Assembly: GCF_900114895.1 (NCBI RefSeq)
Contig: NZ_FOUO01000002.1
Location: 62,001-126,000 of the forward strand
Direction of reading: 5' to 3'
DNA from: Ectothiorhodospira mobilis
Lineage (GTDB): Bacteria > Pseudomonadota > Gammaproteobacteria > Ectothiorhodospirales > Ectothiorhodospiraceae
DNA length: 64,000 nt
The notes under the pieces: model-generated
The model's database searches: none
Seen by the model: the letters and a program-made list of their open reading frames with translations, nothing else
Told to the model about the DNA's origin: nothing
Part shown: in pieces, positions 58,540 to 64,000 of the stretch
How positions within the stretch are numbered: the stretch's first letter is position 1
How the letters are laid out: every line of letters starts with the position of its first letter
Program-made: the position numbers and the translations under genes

Positions 58540-58922
58540 CCGATACACTGTCCCCCACCGACGGCCGCCCGGAGGTCTTCTATGACGGTGGCTGTGGCCT
58601 CTGCCGGCGGGAGATCCGCCACTACCAGCGCCTGGACCGGGACGGTCGGGTGTGCTGGCTGGACATCCACGCCGATCCCGCTGTGCTGGAACGTATCGGC
58701 GTAGACTGGGAGACGGCCATGCGGCACATGCATGCACGGGATGCCTCGGGCCGGGTGGTCACCGGGGCACGGGCATTCGTCCTCATCTGGACCCATCTGC
58801 CGGGATACCGCTGGCTGGCCCGCGGGGTGTGCCTGGTGCCGGGTGTGCTGCCCCTGATGGAGATGGGCTACAAGGTCTTCGCCCGCTGGCGCGGTCGGCG
58901 GCGGGGGGTCTGTTCGGTCTGA
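58536..58922 (+). CDS. DCC-family (DUF393) thiol-disulfide oxidoreductase-like protein
   Basis: A 128-residue protein with the family motif YDGGCGLCRREI, where Cys20 and Cys23 form the CxxC and Asp17 precedes (DxxCxxC, the origin of the name DCC). Another motif WLDIHADP follows. These proteins have a thioredoxin-like fold and are predicted oxidoreductases; few have defined partners. There is no signal peptide, so it acts in the cytoplasm. Translation is coupled to the UbiG paralog through ATGA (58536-58539). A strong hairpin follows. Confidence 0.87.
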   Translation: MTDTLSPTDGRPEVFYDGGCGLCRREIRHYQRLDRDGRVCWLDIHADPAVLERIGVDWETAMRHMHARDASGRVVTGARAFVLIWTHLPGYRWLARGVCLVPGVLPLMEMGYKVFARWRGRRRGVCSV

Positions 58923-58930
58923 GCCGTTGC

Positions 58931-58958
58931 CGCCCCCGGGTGGGGCCACCCGGGGGCG
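58931..58958. terminator. 13-bp hairpin between convergent genes
   Basis: CGCCCCCGGGTGG (58931-58943) and CCACCCGGGGGCG (58946-58958) are perfectly complementary. It lies between the DCC gene (+) and the small channel-like gene (-), serving either direction. The T-run is short (CGTCTTC on the plus side). Confidence 0.65.
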
Positions 58959-58963
58959 CGTCT

Positions 58964-59149
58964 TCAGGCCCCGTCCCCCGGGGTGCGGGGGTTGTCCCCG
59001 TCCCGGGAGGCCATCTCCCGGCGCATGGCCTCCAGGCCCAGGAGGACGGCGTTCACCAGGATCAGGGCGATGATCAAGCGCTGGACGCGGCGGGATTCCA
59101 CGAAACGGCCCGCACGGGCGCGCAGGGGGACAGGGGCGGTATGCTCCAT
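58964..59149 (-). pseudogene. 61-residue fragment resembling the first helix of a voltage-gated ion channel
   Basis: The frame encodes a basic leader, then FVESRRVQRLIIALILVNAV, LLGLEAM and a polar tail. That sequence resembles the cytoplasmic end and S1 helix of bacterial six-helix cation channels, where R-x-x-Q-R/N-x-I-x-x-L-I-x-x-N-A-V-x-L-G-L-E-T is usual. No S2-S6 or pore follows: the stop is at 58964 and a hairpin comes next. Either it is a remnant of a channel gene, or a real small single-pass membrane protein that matches by chance or by descent. The upstream sequence has no strong ribosome-binding site, favouring a remnant. It is downstream of ldh on the same strand. Confidence 0.45.
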
Positions 59150-59223
59150 GGGGTGTTCGCTTAGGCTCCAGGAACGTTTCGGGCGCGGGGATTATACCCG
59201 CCGCCCCCGCCGAATCCAGGGGA

Positions 59224-60171
59224 TCAGCCGATCACCATCCCCTCCAGGCTGTCCCGGAGGATGCGGGCGGAACGCACCATGCCCTGGTGCTCGGCATCGC
59301 TGATCACCGGGGCCACCAGGCCCTCCATGCCGCTGGCGCCGATGATGCAAGGGATGCTCAGGCATACCTCCCGCAGGCCGTATTCCCCCTCTGGGTCCAC
59401 GCTCACCGGCAGCACGCTCTTCTGGTCCTCCAGGATCACCCGCACCAGGTAGGCGATCACCAGGCCGATGGCGGTGTTGGTGTAGCCCTTGCGGGAGATG
59501 ATGTCGGCGGCGGCGGTGCGCACCCGCTGGAACAGGGCCTCCATGGCCCCCTCGTCGAAGGGCCGGCCGTGGACGGTCTGGCGGTACAGGCTCAGCCCGC
59601 CCACCTTGGCGGTGCTCCAGATGGGGACCTCGGAATCCCCATGCTCGCCCATGATATAGGCGTGCACCGAGCGGGGGTTCACGCCGTAGTAGTCCCCCAG
59701 GGCGGCCCGGAAGCGGGAGGTGTCCAGCATGGTGCCGGTGCCGATGATGCGTTCCGCCGGGCGCGCGCTGAGGCGCTGCATCACGCGGGTGAGGATGTCC
59801 ACGGGATTGGTGGCGATCACCAGCACCGCCTCCGGTGCGTGCCGGTCCAGTTGGGCGGCGATCTCCCGGAACACGGCGGCGTTGCGGTTGAGCAGGTCCA
59901 GGCGGGACTCCCCGGGTTTCTGGTTCACCCCGGCGGTGACGACGATGACGCGGCACCCCTTCAGGTCCGCATAGTCGCCGGCGCGGACCGTGACCCGGCC
60001 CACCAGGGACTGGCCGTGCATCAGGTCCATGGCCTCCCCCTCGGCGCGTCTGGGGTCCTTGTCCAGGAGCACCAGCTCCCCGGCGATCTGGCGCTGGAAG
60101 AGGGCATAGGCGGCGGCCACCCCCACGTTGCCCGTGCCGATGATGCCCACCGCATGGCTGAAGCTGGTCAT
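59224..60171 (-). CDS. ldh: L-lactate dehydrogenase (LDH/MDH family)
   Basis: A 315-residue NAD-dependent 2-hydroxyacid dehydrogenase. GTGNVG (12-17) binds NAD. The substrate-specificity loop reads NQKPGESR with Gln84 at the position that is Gln in lactate dehydrogenases and Arg in malate dehydrogenases, so lactate/pyruvate is the predicted pair. Catalytic His177 lies in GEHGDS, with Arg153 and Arg90 as the substrate-binding arginines. The ATG 60171 is used. No allosteric fructose-1,6-bisphosphate site can be judged. Fermentative or storage-carbon use of lactate is an inference. Confidence 0.9.
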   Translation of the reverse strand: MTSFSHAVGIIGTGNVGVAAAYALFQRQIAGELVLLDKDPRRAEGEAMDLMHGQSLVGRVTVRAGDYADLKGCRVIVVTAGVNQKPGESRLDLLNRNAAVFREIAAQLDRHAPEAVLVIATNPVDILTRVMQRLSARPAERIIGTGTMLDTSRFRAALGDYYGVNPRSVHAYIMGEHGDSEVPIWSTAKVGGLSLYRQTVHGRPFDEGAMEALFQRVRTAAADIISRKGYTNTAIGLVIAYLVRVILEDQKSVLPVSVDPEGEYGLREVCLSIPCIIGASGMEGLVAPVISDAEHQGMVRSARILRDSLEGMVIG

Positions 60172-60326
60172 GGTGTTTCCCCTCGGGCTTGGCCGACCGC
60201 GGCGGCCGTGGACAAAGTCCGGAAGGGATCACAGAATGGCTCCCTGTCCGGCGTCATAATTCCCGACAGGCAGCGGAACGGAGATACCGTGGCGCCCGCC
60301 ACCTGCATTCCAGAGGATTGTGCGCA

Positions 60327-60755
60327 ATGAAACCATCCCCGGGCAACGACCCCCATGCCGAGCAGGAGGACAACGCCCCCACCCAGCGGATCAGTGCGGA
60401 GGACGTGCGCAAGCTCTATGACCTCAACGCCCGCATGGGGTTCTCCTTCCACGGTAAGGAGACCGCCTTCACCGCTGCCGACCGGGTCTTCGTCATGGGG
60501 CGCAGCACCGACTGCGATCTGGTGGTGATGGTGCCCGTGGCCTCCCGTCACCACGCCCGGGTGATCTACCGCAAGGGCAAGTTCATCCTCATCGACCAGA
60601 GCACCAACGGCACCTACGTGAGCATCCACGGCTCCGAACCCATCTGCCTGCTCAACGGGGAGGAGGTCCCCCTGGTGGGGGAGGGGGTGATCAGCCTGGG
60701 GCGGCCCATCCGCGAGGGGGACCCGGACCTGGTGGCCTTCCACGTGCCCCACTGA
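60327..60755 (+). CDS. FHA-domain protein
   Basis: A 142-residue protein consisting of a short charged N-terminus and one forkhead-associated domain (about 38-130), which binds phosphothreonine peptides. Key residues are in place: GRS at 58-60, SRHH at 73-76 and NGTY at 94-97. No second domain is present. No Ser/Thr kinase, phosphatase or type VI gene lies nearby, so its partner is unknown. ATG 60327 follows AGAGGA. Divergent from ldh with 155 nt between starts, and convergent with the Maf gene with a 22-nt gap. Confidence 0.88.
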   Translation: MKPSPGNDPHAEQEDNAPTQRISAEDVRKLYDLNARMGFSFHGKETAFTAADRVFVMGRSTDCDLVVMVPVASRHHARVIYRKGKFILIDQSTNGTYVSIHGSEPICLLNGEEVPLVGEGVISLGRPIREGDPDLVAFHVPH

Positions 60756-60777
60756 GGGGCCATGACCCCGTCCGACC

Positions 60778-61371
60778 CTAGGCCAGTACGGGCCGTCCCG
60801 CCTGCTCCAGCATCTGCGTGAGCCGGATCAGGGGCAGGCCCACCAGGGCGGTGGGATCCTCCCCCTCCATGGCTTCGAACAGGGCGATCCCCAGGCCCTC
60901 CGAGCGGATGCTGCCGGCGCAGCGGTAGGGCCGCTCCCGCTGCAGGTAGGTTTCGATCTGTTCCGGCGTCAGTTCCCGGAAGCGGATGGGGAAGGGAATC
61001 ACCGCCTCCTGGGTCCCGCCGCTGCGCCCGTCCAGCAGGCACAATCCCGTATGGAAGACCACGCGGCGGCCGGAGAGGGCCATGAGCTGCTCCACCGCCC
61101 GTTCGTGGCTTCCCGGTTTGCCCAGGATGCGCCCGTCGCATGCGGCGCATTGGTCCGAGCCGATGACCAGGGCCCCGGGATGGAGCTTTGCCCCGGCGCG
61201 GGCCTTGGCCACCGCCAGGCGCCGCACCATCTCCTCGGGGGGTTCCCCGGGGACGGGGGTTTCGTCCACCTGCGGGGCGCAGGTGGTAAAGGGCAGCATG
61301 AGCCGCTCCAGCAGCTCCCGCCGGAAGGGGGAGGTGGAGGCCAGGACCAGCGCGGGGGCATGGTCGTGCAT
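60778..61371 (-). CDS. Maf-family nucleotide pyrophosphatase (YceF type)
   Basis: A 197-residue house-cleaning pyrophosphatase. The Maf signature ASTSPFRRELL is at 11-21, and Asp73 in IGSDQ is the general base. SDQ rather than ADT points to the YceF subgroup, which hydrolyses 7-methyl-GTP, rather than the YhdE subgroup that acts on dTTP and UTP. KARAGAK and an SEGLG motif near the end are also typical. It starts 9 nt after pycB on the same strand, an arrangement that may be operonic. Confidence 0.92.
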   Translation of the reverse strand: MHDHAPALVLASTSPFRRELLERLMLPFTTCAPQVDETPVPGEPPEEMVRRLAVAKARAGAKLHPGALVIGSDQCAACDGRILGKPGSHERAVEQLMALSGRRVVFHTGLCLLDGRSGGTQEAVIPFPIRFRELTPEQIETYLQRERPYRCAGSIRSEGLGIALFEAMEGEDPTALVGLPLIRLTQMLEQAGRPVLA

Positions 61372-61380
61372 GGATCCGCC

Positions 61381-63204
61381 TCAGGCCTCCTCGATCTCCA
61401 CCAGGGCGTCGTCCGGGTTGACGCTGTCCCCCTTGGCCGTGTGCACCGCGCGTACCACGCCACCCACCGGGGCCTGGACCTCGGTCTCCATCTTCATGGC
61501 CTCCAGGATCAGGATCCCGTCGCCGGGCTTCACCTCGTCCCCTTCCTTCACCAGCACGTCGATGATGGTGCCGGGCATGGAGGTGCTCACGTGGCCGGGC
61601 TTGGTGGCGCGGGGGCGGACGCTGCCCTGGGCCCCGCCGCGGCGGGCACCACCACTGCCGTCCACCTCCAGCTCGTCCAGGGTCTCCACCACGATCTCCT
61701 CGGGCATGCCGTCCACGGTGACGTAGAAGGGGCGTTCGTGGTCCCGCTTGTGTCCGGTGCCGGTGACCTGGATGTGGTAGGTCTCGCCGTGCAGGGTGGC
61801 CTTGAATTCCACCGGGGCGGTCTTGTCCTCCTTGGAGGCGCCCACGGGCTCCAGGGGTTCGGGCACCAGCTTGCCGTCGCGGCGGTGCTCCAGGTATTCC
61901 TGCCCCAGTTCCGGGAACATGGCGTAGATGAGCACATCCTCCTCACTGCCAGCCAGGTCGCCCACCTCGGTGCGCAGCTTGTCCATCTCCTGGCCCAGCA
62001 GGTCCGCCGGGCGGCATTCGATCACCTCGGCGTCGCCGATGGCCTTGCGCCGCACCACGGCATTCACCTGCCCCGGGGTGCGGCCGTAGCGGCCCTGGAG
62101 GTAGCTCTTCACCTCGTTGGTGATGGTCTGGTAGCGCTCCCCGGTGAGTACGTTCATCACCGCCTGGGTGCCCACGATCTGGGAGGTGGGGGTCACCAGG
62201 GGCGGGTAGCCCAGGTCCTCGCGCACCCGCGGGATCTCCTCCATGACGGCCCCCACCTTGTCCAGGGCCCCCTGGGCCTTGAGCTGGCTGATGAGGTTGG
62301 AGATCATGCCGCCGGGCACCTGGGTGGTCTGCACCCGCGTGTCCACGCCGGTGAATTCGCTCTCGAACTGGTGGTATTTCTTGCGCACCTCACGGAAATA
62401 GAAGCCGATCTCCTGCAGGGCCGCCAGGTCCAGGCCGGTGTCGTATGCCGTGCCGCGCAGGGCCGCCACCATGCTCTCGGTGGGGGCGTGGCTGGTGCCG
62501 CCGGCGAAGGCGGACATGCAGGTATTGATGTTGCTGGCGCCGTGTTCCACCGCCTTGAGATGGCACATCTCCGCCAGGCCGGCGGTGGCGTGGGTGTGCA
62601 GGTGGATGGGCACGTCCACCGCGTCCACCAAGGCAGAGACCAGTTCCCCGGTGGCATAGGGGGTGAGCAGGCCGGCCATGTCCTTGATGGCGATGCTGTC
62701 GCAGCCCATCTCCACCATCTCCCGCGCCATGGCCACGAACTGCTCCGGGGTGTGCACGGGGCTGGTGGTGTAGCTGATGGCCCCCTGGGCGTGCCGGTTC
62801 TCCTTCTTCACCGCCTCGATGGCCACGCGCACGTTGCGGGTGTCGTTCATGGCGTCGAAGATGCGAAAGACGTCCATGCCGTTGTCGGCGCAGCGGGCCA
62901 CGAAGGCGCGCACCACGTCGTCGGCGTAGTGGCGGTAGCCCAGCAGGTTCTGGCCCCGCAGCAGCATCTGCAGGCGGGTGTTGGGCAGGGCCTCGCGCAG
63001 TTGGCGCAGGCGCTCCCAGGGGTCCTCCTTGAGGAAGCGCAGGCAGGCATCGAAGGTGGCGCCGCCCCAGACCTCCAGGGACCAGAAGCCCGCCGCGTTC
63101 ATCTTGTCGCAGATGGGCAGCATGTCCTCCGTGCGCATGCGCGTGGCGATCAGGCTCTGGTGGCCGTCTCTCAGGGTCAGGTCGGTGATCGTTACCTTGG
63201 ACAT
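61381..63204 (-). CDS. pycB: Pyruvate carboxylase subunit B / oxaloacetate decarboxylase alpha-type carboxyltransferase
   Basis: A 607-residue biotin-dependent carboxyltransferase. The N-terminal HMGL-like TIM barrel has LRDGHQSLIATRMRTEDMLP, with RDGHQS carrying active-site and metal residues. A central conserved PYC_OADA region follows, and then a C-terminal biotinyl domain with AMKM, Lys571 being the biotinylated residue. The adjacent biotin carboxylase (63226 onward) and the lack of Na+-pumping beta and gamma subunits in view favour two-subunit pyruvate carboxylase (pyruvate to oxaloacetate), as in Pseudomonas PA5435/PA5436. Oxaloacetate decarboxylase remains possible if those subunits are elsewhere. 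Confidence 0.9.
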   Translation of the reverse strand: MSKVTITDLTLRDGHQSLIATRMRTEDMLPICDKMNAAGFWSLEVWGGATFDACLRFLKEDPWERLRQLREALPNTRLQMLLRGQNLLGYRHYADDVVRAFVARCADNGMDVFRIFDAMNDTRNVRVAIEAVKKENRHAQGAISYTTSPVHTPEQFVAMAREMVEMGCDSIAIKDMAGLLTPYATGELVSALVDAVDVPIHLHTHATAGLAEMCHLKAVEHGASNINTCMSAFAGGTSHAPTESMVAALRGTAYDTGLDLAALQEIGFYFREVRKKYHQFESEFTGVDTRVQTTQVPGGMISNLISQLKAQGALDKVGAVMEEIPRVREDLGYPPLVTPTSQIVGTQAVMNVLTGERYQTITNEVKSYLQGRYGRTPGQVNAVVRRKAIGDAEVIECRPADLLGQEMDKLRTEVGDLAGSEEDVLIYAMFPELGQEYLEHRRDGKLVPEPLEPVGASKEDKTAPVEFKATLHGETYHIQVTGTGHKRDHERPFYVTVDGMPEEIVVETLDELEVDGSGGARRGGAQGSVRPRATKPGHVSTSMPGTIIDVLVKEGDEVKPGDGILILEAMKMETEVQAPVGGVVRAVHTAKGDSVNPDDALVEIEEA

Positions 63205-63225
63205 GATTCGGGATACCTTCTGGTC

Positions 63226-64000
63226 TTAAAGACCCTTGTGAGCGGAAATCGCGGCGGCGATCACGGCCGCCAGCTCCCGGGTGGGGCGGCGGACGGAGTA
63301 TCCGGTGAGTTCCGGATGGACGTCCACGTAGCCGGTGTCGAAGGCCCCCCGGCGGAAGGCCTCGCTGTCCAGGATCTCCAGGTGATAGGGGATGGTGGTC
63401 TTCACGCCGTAGACCCCGATGTCATGGAGGGCGCGGCGGGCACGCCGGATCAGGGACTCCCAGTCCAGGGCCCAGACGATGAGCTTGGCGCACATGGAGT
63501 CGTAATGGGGCGGGATGTGGTAGCCGGTGTAGATGGCCCCGTCGGTGCGCACACCGGGCCCGCCGGGGGCGAAGTAACGGGTGATGCGCCCGAAGCTGGG
63601 CAGGAAGTCGTTCTTCGGGTCCTCGGCGTTGATGCGGAACTCCACGGCGAAGCCCAGCCGGGTCACCTGGTCCTGGCGGTAGCTCAGGGACTTTCCGGCG
63701 GCGATGCGGATCTGTTCCTGCACGATGTCGATGCCGGTGATCATCTCCGTCACCGGATGCTCCACCTGCAGGCGGGTGTTCATCTCCATGAAGTAGAAGC
63801 TGCCGTCGGCATCCATGAGAAACTCCACCGTGCCGGCGTTCTCGTAGCCCACCGCCCGGGCGGCGCGGATGGCCAGTTCGCCCACGTACTCCCGCTGGGT
63901 GTCGTCCAGCTGGGGGGAGGGGGCGATCTCCACCAGTTTCTGATGGCGGCGCTGGATGGAGCAGTCCCGCTCGTAGAGGTGGATGACATTGCCGTGGCCG
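63226..64000 (-). CDS. pycA: Biotin carboxylase, pyruvate carboxylase subunit A type (5' end outside window)
   Basis: The frame continues to the right edge without a start; about 257 C-terminal residues are visible. They include LYERDCSIQRRHQKLVE (ATP-grasp carboxylase landmark) and EFLMDADGSFYFMEMNTRLQVEHPVTEMITG, with the Glu and Arg of the active site. The biotin carboxylase C-terminal domain follows (FRINAEDPKNDFLPSFG). The gene ends 21 nt before pycB. The pairing with a biotin-carrying partner marks it as the acyl-CoA-independent pyruvate carboxylase type rather than acetyl-CoA carboxylase AccC, although the two families are close. Inner ATG codons (63933) are not the true start. Confidence 0.93.
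   Translation of the reverse strand, partial: GHGNVIHLYERDCSIQRRHQKLVEIAPSPQLDDTQREYVGELAIRAARAVGYENAGTVEFLMDADGSFYFMEMNTRLQVEHPVTEMITGIDIVQEQIRIAAGKSLSYRQDQVTRLGFAVEFRINAEDPKNDFLPSFGRITRYFAPGGPGVRTDGAIYTGYHIPPHYDSMCAKLIVWALDWESLIRRARRALHDIGVYGVKTTIPYHLEILDSEAFRRGAFDTGYVDVHPELTGYSVRRPTRELAAVIAAAISAHKGL

Overview
The window is 64 kb of very GC-rich, densely coded chromosome from a gammaproteobacterium. The block ubiG / MTA deaminase / mtnA / gyrA / serC / pheA / hisC / tyrA / aroA / cmk / rpsA / ihfB follows the Pseudomonas order. Separate tyrA and aroA genes, an inserted D-3-phosphoglycerate dehydrogenase gene, an NhaC antiporter and a type 2 IPP isomerase fit better with a purple-sulfur or haloalkaliphilic lineage (Chromatiales / Ectothiorhodospiraceae-like). 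That lineage call is inference. I found no tRNA, rRNA, CRISPR array, prophage or insertion sequence, so this reads as core chromosome.

Layout. 0-6.7 kb: tail of a membrane protein, fni, then a minus-strand operon (MTA deaminase, ubiG, mupP, membrane hydrolase) divergent from mtnA. 6.8-21.9 kb: gyrA, then a long amino-acid/translation run serC-serA-pheA-hisC-tyrA-aroA-cmk-rpsA-ihfB-lapA-lapB-pyrF, ending with a ComEA-like gene and a strong terminator. 22-30 kb: galU, a 631-residue unknown membrane protein, a metal permease with an SRAP gene, and putA. 30-36 kb: a small membrane protein, two divergent diguanylate cyclases, an alanine-zipper lipoprotein, nagZ and a DsrE-like protein. 36-41 kb: hpt and a methylthioinosine phosphorylase, facing a molybdopterin operon mobA-moaA-moeA. 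40.6-49.2 kb (minus): an RND tripartite efflux operon ending in an AEC permease, preceded by nhaC. 49-56 kb: pabB, a chemoreceptor with a sigma-28-like promoter, and a GTPase/DUF2868 pair. 55.5-64 kb: AhpD-like protein, hydrolase, lexA, a second UbiG-type methyltransferase with a DCC protein, a vestigial ion-channel fragment, L-lactate dehydrogenase, an FHA protein, a Maf protein and two-subunit pyruvate carboxylase, cut by the window edge.

How the genes connect. Two separated loci together encode the inosine route of methylthioadenosine salvage: MTA deaminase and MtnA at 4-7 kb, HPRT and MTI phosphorylase at 36-37 kb. Chorismate enzymes (aroA, pheA, tyrA, hisC, pabB), serine synthesis (serC, serA) and cell-envelope genes (lapAB, galU, nagZ, mupP, lipoprotein) are the other themes. 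Most of the window is well-known housekeeping. The less explained parts are the 631-residue protein, the UbiG paralog/DCC pair beside lexA, the GTPase/DUF2868 pair, and several compact regulatory dyads in small AT-richer islands.
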